Shown here in pieces: positions 1-12,300 of a stretch of 64,000 bases of DNA. Below the pieces are notes generated by a model. It saw only the letters and a program-made list of their open reading frames with translations, was not told the DNA's origin and did no database searches. Within the stretch, counting starts at the first letter, position 1, and each line of letters opens with the position of its first letter. The stretch covers positions 3,687,178-3,751,177 of the forward strand of contig OX422203.1 in NCBI GenBank assembly GCA_949130485.1, written 5' to 3'. The stretch is from Agelas oroides. Taxonomy: Eukaryota; Porifera; Demospongiae; Agelasida; Agelasidae. The position numbers and the translations under genes are program-made.

Positions 1-565
1 AATAGCCTTACAACACACATCAAATTGAAGCGCTTTGGTTCCTCTTTCAAGTTCTGCTAGTAAGAACGTGCAGTTCAAAAATTCTGGCCTGTATTTTCGT
101 TTTAACCGCTTTTTATGTTAAAGTGGTACGTAGCATTTAACTTCGGAAGGCCATATCTTGAGATAAAATGAAGGTAATCTAGGCAATATGCATATTTTTC
201 AGCTGCTCTACGGCTGCTCTTTAAGCCAGTAATTCCAAATTTTCTGTATTGTAATTTTTTTGCTTGGATTTGCTAATAAGCGCAAATTTGCGCAACATTT
301 TTTGAGAATGCAACCACAGTCGAAATTTTGATCAATAGCCTCACAACACACATCAAATTGAAGCGCTTTGGTGCCTCTTTCCAATTCTGCTGGTAAGAAC
401 ATCCGTTTAAAAAATTCTTGCTTGCATTTGTATTTTTAGTCAATCAGTACGGGGACGTTTAACTTCGGAAAGCCATATCTTGAGGTAAAATGAAGGTAAT
501 CCAGGTAATAAGCATATTTTTCAGTTACTCTAAGGCCGCTCTTTAAGCCGGTAATTCCAAATTTT
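1..565. repeat. Diverged tandem direct repeat, about 330 bp period
   Basis: The sequence near 1-240 recurs at about 334-560. Both copies contain the start AATAGCCT, then ATCAAATTGAAGCGCTTTGG, then a block ending in AATTCCAAATTTTCTG. The offset is about 322-333 bases, so small indels separate the copies. No coding signal is visible. Confidence 0.8.
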
Positions 566-593
566 CTGCGTTGCAAGATTTTATTTTTTGTTT

Positions 594-970
594 GGACACG
601 CTACTATAACCGTATAGTCTTTCAAAGCCAGACTCTTGTTTTTCGTTCGAGAGTCTGGCTTTGCAAGCCTGACTACAGTTATTAACAAAGCATCTGATGA
701 TGAGCCAGCAACGGTACCATGCTTGGATCATAGATAGTAGAGTAAGACTAGATCTATCTATGCTTGGATATAGAAGCATGACGGTGGGCAATGCCGTATT
801 TGCTCATAAAGCTTCTGCGGTGACAACAGCCCTAGAAATACACTAGGTAGTCAACTTAGACCGAGCAGCGCCAGTTACACGAGTTAGTATATGTTCCATT
901 CCATTTTCCATTCCATAGTTCCGTTCCATATTCCAGTCCAGCGATTAGAGACGCCCCGAATGCTTCCGCA
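594..970 (+). repeat. Dispersed repeat, copy A
   Basis: This is one of three copies of a non-coding repeat. It contains a small hairpin at about 627-661, the segment GATGAGCCAGCAACGGTACC, a run of TTCCATTCCATT motifs near 892-930, and the end CCAGCGATTAGAGACGCCCC. Copy B at 3478-3820 is the reverse complement and copy C at 4030-4225 is a partial direct copy. A and B lie in opposite orientation about 2.5 kb apart. B and C lie in introns of the KDZ-like pseudogene, and A lies beyond its last recognised exon, so these look like later insertions rather than its terminal repeats. Confidence 0.75.
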
Positions 971-3477
971 TGGCATTGGTGGATGTGTTAGCAATCCTGA
1001 GCAAACCTCCAGGTGTCAACTTTGAAGGGTTGGTGTAATACCTATGCAGCAAAAGCTACTAACACTACTAGCCTGTTGCTGGAACATGCTGTAAGTTTAT
1101 GCCCTGAATTTTATAACCATGATTATTTCTATGTACATGTACATGAAACGAAAACACCATGCAAGCAAACAGAGATTAGTATAAAGATTTGTAGATGGAT
1201 TGTCTGACTTTCTGAGCTTTGGTAAAAGTGGTTTACGCATCGTTTCATGACACATCTGTGTGTATATGCATTACGACGGAATATAACTCAATGCAAGAAG
1301 AAGAGATGGTGTGTCTTGACCATTGAACACAAAATCTTTTTATACCGGGAAAGCCATGAAATGGTTTGTTCTGCACACATGAAATTATAATGAGGATGTT
1401 TCTCTCGGATAGCTTGTGGGCTGTACGGTTCTTTGCGCTTGGGATCTTTGAAATGAAAAGAATCATTCATCTATTGTAAGAGAACATTTTGTAAGAGAAA
1501 GTATAAATTTTTCAGAAAATATCAAGTATACCTTGGTGACCCTGATCTACATCTGGTCATAAGGGGGAGGTAGTGGAAGCGGCGACTGAGCTGCTCTCAG
1601 GCTATTTAGATGACACATGTTGTCATACGCAATAACAAGTTGTTCCCATTTGTCTTCTGGCAGATGCTGGAGAACTTCATAGAGCCACTCAACTACAATA
1701 ACAAGCACTTGTGATGGTGATTCAGATCTGGAAAAAAAGAAAACATGGTTGTGATTCAGCTCTGGATAAGTTCTGCACTTTGTACTCACAATTGTTTCTA
1801 AGTTGTTCCCATTCATCAGTACAGCAAATTAACATATTGCCTATGTTAATTTGCTGTATTGATGAAGATGGTATGCCACCGTCAGTTCAAGCACTTATTA
1901 CAAGCACACAGGAGTAGTAGAGCTATCACACACTGAACAGAATAATGTCCAGTGCCACTGAGGAAAGCACAATTCCTTACTTATAGATAGGCCTCCACAG
2001 ATCTATATGGCCACATGGTCTGCATATAAAAAGATGGCCCCTACTCCAATGTCTGATATGACCCCGAACGCCCAGTTCCTTGCTGCAGGTTGTCTGCAGT
2101 TCTTGAACAGTGGTGCCCTCAGTTTGGAGAAGTTGTGGATGCTCTTGAATGAAGGTGCTTGTACCTGGGTAGTGTATGATAGCAGTACGTAGAGAAAGGC
2201 TGATTGTAATAAATCCTGAAAGATTCCAGTATTAGATTCTTTCCAGTACAAATGTACAAAGCGTGTGTTACCACCTGCATGCTTGTCACCTTACCCACTG
2301 CTGATGTGATATCTTCAGCAATTGAATTCACCACTGTTTCCACTGTCTGATCTTCAGAGGATGACATGCTGATTTCTTCATTTGTATCATCCAGTTGTGC
2401 TATAGAAAATTGTACTTACATTATTGTGCTAATCATGTCATTTTGTAAACAAGTAGAGAAAATTATACCATATATGGCTGTGCAACGCTCCAGGCAATAC
2501 CAATGAATGTTGCACAGGCAGATATTGCAGTAGTGTTGAAAGTATATTTACTTCTCTGGGCTAATTAGGGGGACTCTTAAGTGCTCTCCTGAAATATAGT
2601 TCCAAGAGTAGCATCACCTGCTGCAGCTGTCGCCCCACAGTACTTAAGAAAACCCCTCACATCTGTTGGGTAGCCACGTTGTACGGCTAGTTCAAAGTGT
2701 TGTGAGCAGAATGCTGTTTCGTTATTGAGTGGCTGTTCTGTGCATACTTTGGGAGTGCTTAGCATCGACAAGCCTGGTATCCTCACTCTCACAGGGAACA
2801 TGCAATGGGGGAAACAAAGTTTCTAGTTCTCATCTAGGGTCCAGCATGTTCCACAACCTGGAAAATATCAGAGTTGCTACTCATGAAGCTATATAGGTGC
2901 CAATTTTGCACCAATATATATTTTAAGCACAAATGTGCACAAATTAAGATTCTGCACAGTCAGTCACAATTGAAGTAATCACATAACAAATTTTCTTCAA
3001 TAGTAATAACTGGCATTATTATCACACTTACTTGTTTATAAGAACTAATCACAATATGTACACATCATTTTGATCTCACCACCTATACACAGTGTGAAAG
3101 TCCCTAATATGGTATGTACCTTTTGCTGTACACTTATCAGCTTGCTGATGGTGGTAAATAGATGATGCTGCTTCATCTGTTATCTTTTTGATGTACTTGT
3201 CCCTTTGGCCATCGGTCTTGAATGACCACTTCATCCGATGTGGCTTGGTTGGTTCTCTGAGTTCGTACTCCAGCTCTGCATTATAGAACATGTCTGCAAC
3301 TTGTTTGCGGGTCAATTCTGGCAAGGCTAAAAAAAATTTAAGAGAAGCCTACAAAAAGGATGGAAATTTGAACATACGTGTGTTAAAGATGTTAAATCAT
3401 CCAAACAGCAATATAAACAAAAGAATACTCTTGTACAGTGGTGTTGCACAGCTATAGGTGACAGTTGTTGTACTCTT

Positions 3478-3820
3478 CTGCTTGGGCGTCTCTAATCACT
3501 GGACTGGAATATGGAACGGAACGATGGAATGGAAAATGGAATGGAAAATTGAACGTACAAAGTTATAGCTAACCCATGTAACTGGTGCTGCTCAGTCTAC
3601 GTTGAACTACCTATTGTATCTCTAGGGCTGTTATCTCACCGCAGAAGCTTTATGAGCAAGTATGGCATTGTCCACCGTCATGCTTCTATATCCAAGCATG
3701 GTACCGTTGCTGGCTCATCATCAGATGCTTTGTTATTGTAGTCTTGCAAAGCCAGACTCTCGAATGAAAAACAAGGGTCTGACTTCGCAATACTATAGTT
3801 ATAGTCTTTGTGGACAAACT
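3478..3820 (-). repeat. Dispersed repeat, copy B (inverted relative to copy A)
   Basis: Reverse-complement match to 594-970 over nearly its whole length, including the GATTAGAGACGC end, the TTCCATTCC tract, the GGTACCGTTGCTGGCTCATC segment and the small hairpin. It lies in the intron between the exons at 3327-3080 and 4610-4395 of the KDZ-like pseudogene. Confidence 0.75.
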
Positions 3821-4029
3821 TGAATGTGATGGCAAAAATTAGTGCTTGATCCCCAGTCTCTTCGCTTCGGTCTTCGTCTGTGCACCTTGTCACTCCTAGG
3901 TCTCACAACCTTAGTAGCAGCCTTCCTTAACTCTAGTAAACGTGGCTCCTATGCATGGTATTGTAGCTAGTCTCCGGGGACCCCGAGTTCTGACCATGAC
4001 ATCATGATACCAGACAAGGAAGAATGCTG

Positions 4030-4225
4030 GCAACATGCACTGGACTTGCTCATACAGCCTCTGCGGTGAGATAGAGCCCTAGACACATAGAAGCTATCTC
4101 AACCTTGAAGAACAGCACCAGGTACACGAGTTAGCTGTAACTATCTACATTCACCGTTCCATTCCATTTTTCATTCCACCGTTCCATTCCATATTCCAGA
4201 CCAGCGATTAGAGACACCCTTCTGC
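4030..4225 (+). repeat. Dispersed repeat, copy C (partial)
   Basis: Partial copy in the same orientation as copy A, sharing the segment around CTCTGCGGTGAGA, ACACGAGTTAG, the TTCCATTCC tract and CCAGCGATTAGAGACACC. It lies about 210 bases beyond copy B in the same intron of the KDZ-like pseudogene. Confidence 0.65.
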
Positions 4226-5386
4226 TTGCATATACTAGTTGAAACCAATAATGGTATAAATAAAAAAAAAGACCAAACCTTAGCAATAGTATGACACCCA
4301 CAAGGCCATTGCACATCTGCTAATCACAACCAACATGCATAGGGAAACAGACATGAGTATATAGGAACAAACTTTTATGTTGTTTTGAGAACTAACGTTG
4401 TATCCACTCAGTAGATGGCAAGGTCTTGCTAAACACAAAGTATGCTTCGGCAAAGCCAGAGAGTGACACCCAACAATGGACACTGCAGAGAGGTGAACTG
4501 TGAAAAATTCTGTATAGTACATTATGCAGTATTGTGTTCATGCATGCCATGCAGAAGGAGGTTAATGTTGCCGAGTGTAATTGAAACGGTGAAAATACTG
4601 TTTTGTGACCTTTAGGCATAGCTTTTGTGATTGTTCAAGAACTATATTGTTGTTAAATATTGCTCATGCACACTATACATAAAATGACACTCATCATTCC
4701 AGAAGTACACTGGTAATTCACTGCAAGTAATACTTACCACAGTTCACAGTACAAGCTGTGAAGATCTCTTGAGCAGTACACAACGTCAGATACTTCAACT
4801 AATGAGCGCATCTCACCGTAATACCTTTCGCCAATGCCTGATTTCCTTCCATACTTAGCGTAATTGTATATTGTTGAGCATTCTTTGCACCGAAGAGCTA
4901 CCTTACTAGCAGGTGAAACACCTCTCAGGTCATAGATAGTTGTGTTAACTTCTGAATGGTGGATGTACAGTGAATTAGGATCTTGGTATTTACGACAGCT
5001 GGGGTCTGAGGAGTGTTGCATCCTCATTCTTATTGCATCGACCAAGAATTTGCACTAATGCCTACCAGTACTCCATTTATCCTCATGCGACTGCACTATG
5101 GAACAATCTACCTACCTCTTAACACAACTTGAACTCTCTAGAGTCTTTTAAATTGAAACATAATATGTTGTATCAATAGCTTATCTCCGACTTATTGTTT
5201 GTTATTGTAGATGTGTAATACTGTCTCATATATTACGTTAGCAGACTAAATGCTATTGTGGTATTTGTGCTTTTATGCAAATCATTATACATAAACAAAA
5301 AAGGTTGGGTTTCTTGTATCAGGTGAAACAGTTAAGTTAAAGTTAAAGAATGGAATATCATTATTATGCTGTGTGTTAATATGAAC

Positions 5387-5640
5387 AGAGAAATGGGCAG
5401 AAATCAGAGGTAGATGAGGAGAGCCAGTTTGAGGTTGCCCTGTATGATGAACTTTGGGATCCAGATGGTCACTACAGATGGTAAGCAGGATAGTAGGTTA
5501 CACTGGGGAGAAGGGGATTAGGGAGGGACCAGATGATGTTACTCTATTGCTGAAATGGCCAAGCATGTGGGGTGAGCAAATTGACTTTTGGAATGTTACA
5601 TGGGCCTTGCATGGTCATCTCAAAAAGGTTTATTATGATC
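5387..5640 (+). other. Possible isolated plus-strand exons, unrecognised
   Basis: After an acceptor-like AATATGAACAG, one frame reads openly with a protein-like composition (EESQFEVALYDELWDPDGHY) and ends at a donor-like ATGGTAAGC near 5481. A second open stretch at about 5503-5640 contains DDVTLLLKWPSMWGEQIDFW. The composition looks coding, but I recognise no family, the frames do not obviously join, and the 8-bp array follows immediately. Low confidence. Confidence 0.2.
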
Positions 5641-5859
5641 CACACCAAGTACGTATTGTACACTTTCTGTGGGTGTTACAACATACCATTTTTATAAGAC
5701 TTCTTGTTTGCAGTGATGGTGCAACATTGATAATATGCAAGTGACATTTTGCAACAGTGATATTTTGTAACAGTGATACTATGCAACAGTTCACCTGTGA
5801 TACTGTGCAACAGTGAATTGTGCAAGAGTGCAACTGCAATACTGTGCAATGGTGCAACA

Positions 5860-8110
5860 TTACAACAGCAACAGTGCAAGAGCAATACTGTGCAACGGTG
5901 CAACAGTGCAACAGTGCAACAGTTGAATAGTGCAACAGCAATACTGTGCAATGGTGCAACATGCAGTGCAACAGTGCAATGGTGCAACAGTGCAACGGTG
6001 CAACAGTGCAACGGGGCAACAGTGCAACGGTGCAACAGTGCAACACATGCAACAGCAATACAGTGCAATGGTGCAACGGTGCAACAGTGCAACGGTGCAA
6101 CAGTGCAACACATGCAACAGCAATACAGTGCAACGGTGCAACGGTGCAACGGTGCAACGGTGCAACGGTGCAACGGTGCAACGGTGCAACGGTGCAACGG
6201 TGCAACGGTGCAACGGTGCAACGGTGCAACAGTGCAATGGTGCAATGGTGCAACAGTGCAACAGTGCAACGGTGTAACAGTGCAACAGTGCAACAGTGCA
6301 ACAGTGCAACGGTGCAACCGTGCAACCGTGCAACAGTGCAATGGTGCAACAGTGCAACGGTGCAACGGTGCAATGGTGCAACAGCAATACAGTGCAATGG
6401 TGCAATGGTGCAACGGTGCAACAGTGCAACAGTACAACGGTGCAACAGTTGAACAGTGCAACACTGCAACAGCAATACTGTGCAACGGTACAACAGTGCA
6501 ACGGTGATACAGTGCATGCAACGGTGCAATGGTGCAACAGTGCAACAGCAATACAGTGCAACGGTGCAACCGTGCAATGGTGCAACAGTGCAACGGTGCA
6601 ACAGTGCAACAGTGCAACAGTGCAATGATGCAACCGTGCAACAGTGCAACTGTGCAACAGTGCAACGGTGCAACGGTGCAACAGTGCAACACATGCAACA
6701 GCAATAAAGTGCAGCAGTGCAACGGTGCAATGGTGCAATGGTGCAACAGTTGAATAGTGCAACAGCAATACTGTGCAATGGTGCAACATGCAGTGCAACA
6801 GTGCAACGGTGCAACAGTGCAAGGGTGCAACAGTGCAACACATGCAACAGCAATACAGTGCAGCAGTGCAACGGTGCAATGGTGCAACGGTGCAACAGTG
6901 CAACAGTTGAATAGTGCAACAGCAATACTGTGCAATGGTGCAACATGCAGTGCAACAGTGCAACAGTGCAACAGCGCAACACATGCAACAGCAATACAGT
7001 GCAGCAGTGCAACAGTGCAATGGTGCAACAGTGCAATGGTGCAACGGTGCAACGGTGCAACAGTTGAACAGTGCAACAGCAATACTGAGCAATGGTGCAA
7101 CAGTGCAACAGTGCAACGGTGCAACAGTTGAACAGTGCAACAGCAATACTGTCTAACGGTGCAACAGTGCAACGGTGCAACAGTGCAACAGCAATACTGT
7201 GCAATGGTGCAACAGTGCAACGGTGCAACGGTGCAACAGTGCAACGGTGCAACAGTGCAACAGCAATACTGTGCAATGGTGCAACAGTGCAACGGTGCAA
7301 CAGTGCCACGGTGCAACAGTGCAAGGTGCAACAGTGCAACAGTGCAACGGTGCAACAGCAATACAGTGCAATGGTGCAACGGTGCAACAGTGCAACAGTG
7401 CAACAGTGCAACAGTTGAACAGTGCAACACTGCAACAGCAATACTGTGTAACGGTGCAACAGTGCAACGGTGCAACAGTGCAACGGTGCAACAGTGCAAC
7501 AGCAATACAGTGCAACGGTGCAACCGTGCAACCGTGCAACAGTGCAACTGTGCAACTGTGCAACAGTGCAACGGTGCAACAGTGCAACAGCGCAACACAT
7601 GCAACAGCAATACAGTGCAGCAGTGCAACAGTGCAATGGTGCAACAGTGCAATGGTGCAACGGTGCAACAGTTGAATGGTGCAACAGCAATACTGAGCAA
7701 CGGTGCAACAGTGCAACAGTGCAACGGTGCAACGGTGCAACAGTGCAACGGTTCAACAGTGCAACAGCAATACTGTGCAATGGTGCAACAGTGCAACGGT
7801 GCAACGGTGCAACAGTGCAACGGTGCAACAGTGCAACAGCAATACTGTGCAATGGTGCAACAGTGCAACGGTGCAACGGTGCAACAGTGCAACGGTGCAA
7901 CAGTGCAACAGCAATACTGTGCAATGGTGCAACAGTGCAACGGTGCAACAATGCAACACATGCAACAGCAATACAGTGCAAACGGTGCAACAGTGCAACG
8001 GTGCAACAGTGCAACGGTGCAACAGTAGAACAGTGCAATACTGTGCAATGGTGCAACAGTCCAATGGTCCAACAGTGCAACAGTGCAACGGTGCAACGAT
8101 GCAACAGTGG
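5860..8110. repeat. Minisatellite of 8-bp unit GTGCAACR, about 280 copies
   Basis: The whole block is built from GTGCAACA and GTGCAACG (with GTGCAATG variants), punctuated by a recurring variant ACATGCAACAGCAATACAGT and by CAGTTGAATAGTGCAACAGC. Degenerate precursors are visible from about 5715. Because 8 is not divisible by 3 and the unit has no stop on either strand, every frame stays open and encodes the same short peptide repeat (CNGATVQQ-like on plus, CCTVAPLH-like on minus). The resulting open frames of over 800 codons are a by-product of the unit, not evidence of a gene. Confidence 0.97.
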
Positions 8111-8713
8111 TGCAGTTCAACAGACATACCAGGGTATGGTACAACGGTTGTTTTGCCATGTAACCCCGCCTCCCTCAATGCACTATGAAACAAGACTTTA
8201 TACATACTACGAAATCTGGCCAAACTACTAGACACAGGTCCAGTACACTCAGACTTTCTAGGTGCAACATGCAACTGTTGCACCAAGCTCCAGTCTAATC
8301 AAGTTCCCCCAAATCATTCCATATATCCTCGCTCGACAGCTGTGTGGACCCTTGACCACCTGAAATACACATATCTTGAAGGATAGGTCGTTCGCATGAA
8401 CACAGCTTGGAACAGATGGTGCCGAAATCTGCCGTCTGGCACAGCTCTTTCGTTGTACGACAACCGCATAACTACGATTATCATAACGGATATCACCGGA
8501 AGACGTAACGTACGTATACAAAATCCGTATACCTGCACTACCTCCTCTGCTTTACCCTCAAGGGAGGAGCCAGACATAAGTTTATCAATCGTGGATAGCA
8601 AGGCACGCCTTCACCTCTCGCGCATTACGCGCGTAATATTAGCCCAAAGCGCGATAGCGCGCTCAATACACGTATCAGTGATTTTATACGTAGGTATATT
8701 GAACGCGTCATGT

Positions 8714-8806
8714 CTAGTCTCGTCCCCAGACCCTCCGCGCCACGCCCCGTCGGAAAATTGGAGAAGGAAAAAAGGAAGGAGGGTCTGGTAAACGGGCATA
8801 CTACTT
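8714..8806 (+). mobile_element. Foldback element, TAGTCTCG family
   Basis: The element starts TAGTCTCGTCCCCAGACCC and contains CCAGACCCTCC and GGAGGGTCTGG as hairpin arms around a loop of about 40 bases. Almost the same sequence occurs in reverse complement at 18703-18786. It belongs to a family repeated across the window whose ends match TAGYCTCG...CGAGRCTA. Confidence 0.8.
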
Positions 8807-8889
8807 CGTGCAGCTCCGCTGAATGTTAGCGGAGCTAATTAAAACATAATTACCAAAGCTGATTGCATATTTGTGGGAAACAGTGAGAA

Positions 8890-9330
8890 ATGGCGGCGAA
8901 CACCAGTGTACAACGAGCTCTCAAGTTTTCTGTCGACAGACTGGGCTATGAAAGCCTGAAGCCCGAGCAAGAAACAGTAGTTCGGGAGTTTTTAAGCGGC
9001 AAGGATGTTTTTGCAGCTTTGCCTACGGGCTACGGCAAATCGTTGTGTTACGCTTGTTTGCCATACGCTTTTGACAACATGAGAGGAAAAGAACGATCGA
9101 TTGTTATGTGTATCACCCCTAACGTCGTTGACGGACGATCAGAAAGCCAAGTTTGTCCCAAGAAGAATGTCAGCACAGTTTGTAGGTGAAGCGCAGTGGG
9201 ATCCCCAGGCCGTGGAAAGCGTTCGTGAAGGCAAGGCGCAGTTACTATTCATAAGCCCAGAGTCGCTTTTGTCGAGTCCCAGCTGGCGAGACATGCTTCG
9301 CACTGGGATAATCTGAGTGGATTCGTGCAT
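8890..9330 (+). pseudogene. RecQ-like ATP-dependent DNA helicase, N-terminal fragment
   Basis: The start at 8890 opens a helicase-type N-terminus: the region around YESLKPEQETVVREFL is the Q-motif-like start, and ALPTGYGKSLCYACLP is Walker A (motif I). After SIVM near 9103-9112 the frame must change to reach motif Ia, VSPLTSLTDDQKAKF; loss of two bases in a GT run would explain this. The second frame continues through QLLFISPESLLSS (motif III region) and ends at a TGA at 9314-9316, just where the DEAH-like box is expected; only a degenerate VDSCID remains. The rest of the helicase is missing and LINE sequence follows directly. RecQ proteins unwind DNA during repair and recombination; this copy cannot. 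Confidence 0.85.
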
Positions 9331-12300
9331 AGATAATATACCCTACCCAACACTTGGTAGTCAGTACAAGTCATGCAGTGGAGAAGGTAGCTAACAGATA
9401 GTTTGGGTCTTGGCTTGCAGTACATTGGTGACTCACAATGCCATTCTGTGGACCAGTGGATCAAAGTCGAAAGTGAGATCCATATGCCTCATATTATTTG
9501 CATAACTGAAACCTGGCTTGATAATGGTATCACTGACGATGAACTCACAATTTCTGGCTTCAAACTGTTACGGCTTGACAGAAACCGGCATGGAGGGGGT
9601 ATTGTTTTGTATATCAATGACATCTTTTTTTACAATATTATTTTTCTAGGTAATTGTACTTTTGAATGTATTATTGTAAGTATCCTAATTGGTTCTTGTA
9701 AGTTCTGTATTTGCTTGCTTTACAGACCCCCGAGTAGTAGTGTTGATGTTTTTGATAATTTGTATAGCGTTTTATGTAATCTTGATATTTCTTTGTTCTC
9801 TCATTTTATACTTGTTGGTGACTTTAATGTAGACTTTATGTCTCCCAGTCGTGCCTTATTTTCTAAGTTACAGTCTATTGCATCCAGTTTTGTATTGTCA
9901 CAGGCTGTTACTGAACCCACCCATTACAGTCACACTGGCGTTCCATCTGTTATTGATCTGGCTTTTGTATCACGTCCATCTCATGTTCTATCTTGTACCA
10001 CCATTCCACCCCTGTCAACATCTGACCACATGGGAATTTTCATCTCGTATAAAATACCATCTGCTAGCAAACGACCACGCTCCTCCTCCAAAAGGGAAGT
10101 ATGGTGTTACTCTCTTGGGGACTTTGAGAAAGCTAATGAGATGCTCGATCAGATTGACTGGAAATACATAATTGATGAGACTGACGTGAACGTCAGTTGG
10201 AAGAACTGGCAAAGTGCTTTCCTCAATGTTATGAGTGAGTGTGTCCCAAGAAAGATCTTACCACGCAAGAAACATCTCCCATGGATCACCCCCAGCATAC
10301 ACAGGGCAATTAAACGAAGAAATTCATTGCTCAACATTTACAAACGAACCAGCAGTCAGATCAAGCTAATTCAATATAAGCAAATTAGAAACCGAGTAGT
10401 CACAGAACTTAGGAAGGCAAAGCAGATATTCTTCAGGAGAATTCAAGATGCAGACTCAAAAACATTCTGGAAACTCTTTAAAATTCTCACAAAGAAGGAA
10501 TCTTCTATTCCTGCTCTCTCTGTACCAGGATCCAGAATGATCACCGATGGGCTGGAGAAGGCTACCGTTCTTAACAAGTATTTTTTCAACAATTTTAATC
10601 ATGCATATACTTCAGCTGACTATTCCTGGTTTGATTCTGCACTGGCTCCATCAACATCAACATCAACTATTCCTGAGGAATATCTCTGCAGTGATGAACA
10701 GATTCTCGGTCTTCTATCCTCTCTTAAAACAAGAAAGGCAACTGGGGCTGATGGGATTACAGCACAAATGCTGAAAGCCACAGGTACAAGTATTGTCAAG
10801 AGTATCACCAAGCTTTTCAACCTATCTTTAAAGACCGGTATATTTCCTACTGACTGGAAGTTTGCAAGAGTCGTTCCAATCCCCAAGACAGGAAACCCAG
10901 AAAGTCCTTCCAACTACAGACCCATATCAATTCTTCCCATTATAAGCAAACTACTGGAAAAACATGTACACAAGCTCCTTTATCAACATCTTAATAACAA
11001 CTGTCCATTATCTCCAAATCAATGGGGATTTACTGAGGGTAAATCGACCACCACCGCCCTTCTCTCTTTTGTGCATGAGTGTCAAGAGGCTCTGGACAAC
11101 GGAGGTGAAGTCTGTTCGGTATTTTTTGATCTCTGTAAAGCCTTTGACTCAGTCCCACATCAACCACTTTTGTGCAAATTGTTCCATCTCCAAGTGAACC
11201 CATTTCTTCTTAGGTGGATACATAATTATCTATCTAGCAGAACTCAGTCAGTTGTGTTAGATGGTGCACAATCCGATCCTCTACCAGTTGTTTCTGGAGT
11301 ACCCCAAGGCTCAGTACTGGGACCACTCTTGTTCCTAGTGTACATCGATGGAGCATCTAACACTGTGCTACATGGCAAAATCGCCATGTATGCTGATGAT
11401 ATCGCACTGTATTCAATTATCAAGAACCCCAGTGACTACACATATCTTCAAAGCGATATTACCTCTCTGTGTTCCTGGTTAGCTATCAACCATCTGACCC
11501 TAAACCTTACAAAGTGCTGCTACATGCTTTTCTCTAGGAAACACCAGCAGACTCTTCCAGATACGGACCTCTATGTTGGCAACACTCATGCGCTTGCTAG
11601 AGTTGATCACTATAAGTACCTTGGACTAAACTTTTCTACAGACCTCTCATGGTCCCACCATGTTGGCCTAATATGTAAGAAAACTAGAAAGCTTGTTGGT
11701 ATGCTTTACAGAAACTTTTATCAATTTTCCAGCTCACACATCCTGGTGAAACTTTATAAATCATTAATTAGGCCACATATGGAGTATGCTTGTCCAGTTT
11801 GGGACCCACACCTTAAGAAGCACATCCAAGCACTTGAAAACGTGCAGAAGTTTGCTCTGAGGGTTTGCTCTAAATCGTGGAGCTCTGACTATGCTACACT
11901 TCTTGATACTCTTAGCATGCCAACACTATCTGACCGGAGAGAAACCCTTAAGTTGTGTTTATTGTTTAATATCCTTACAGGGAGAGTCATATATCCCTCC
12001 TGTCCAATCACAGTCAAAAACTCTCCCTATACCACTCGCTGCAGTAACACTTTACAACTTGTTGTCCCCCGTGCCCGCTCCAACCAATATAAACACTCAT
12101 TCTTACCATCCACAACAGAGAGGTGGAACGGCCTCAATTTTGATGCAAATGGCTGTAACTCTTTAACTTCTTTCAAATATGCATTACTGTATTATTAATT
12201 AATTAATTAATTACTAAGCATGTTAAGTATTTGTTGTTGCTGTTAGTCATTGTCCTTGTTTTTGTTTTGTTTTTTTTGTACAGTGTCTATACGGTCTCAG

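Larger units (their letters stand above)
1220..5045 (-). pseudogene. KDZ/HMGXB3-like transposase gene, multi-exon, broken
   Basis: This minus-strand gene resembles the metazoan KDZ transposase group with its cysteine-cluster domains; I recognise it from conserved motifs, without a search. Probable exons in transcript order are about 5045-4739, 4610-4395 (less sure), 3327-3080, 2822-2618, 2399-2295, 2164-1981, 1727-1532 and 1470-1220. The first carries CKECSTIYNYAKYG, like the CxC5 cluster. The 2822-2618 exon carries GYPTDVRGFLKYCG. Joining 2164-1981 to 1727-1532 keeps frame and yields PIYKSESPSQV, and the second of these has VIAYDNMCHLNSLR. The last exon has AEQTISWLSRYKKILCSM. The exon joins 2618/2399, 2295/2164 and 1981/1727 preserve phase. 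A TAG at 1549-1547 replaces the residue after PPPYDQM, expected to be tryptophan, and a TGA at 1290-1288 replaces the residue after HHLFFLH, expected to be arginine. The gene is therefore dead. The original could have been a mobile transposase or a domesticated HMGXB3-like gene. Confidence 0.7.

Noticed and set aside
594-3820. Single DNA transposon bounded by copies A and B as terminal repeats, encoding the KDZ-like protein
   Set aside because: Recognised exons extend beyond copy B to about 5045, and a third copy of the same repeat lies nearby, so A and B are better explained as separate insertions.
5633-8286. Very long open frames (up to 827 codons) on both strands
   Set aside because: They arise from an 8-bp unit without stops; all six frames give the same short peptide cycle, and no start, domain or non-repeat coding segment supports a gene.
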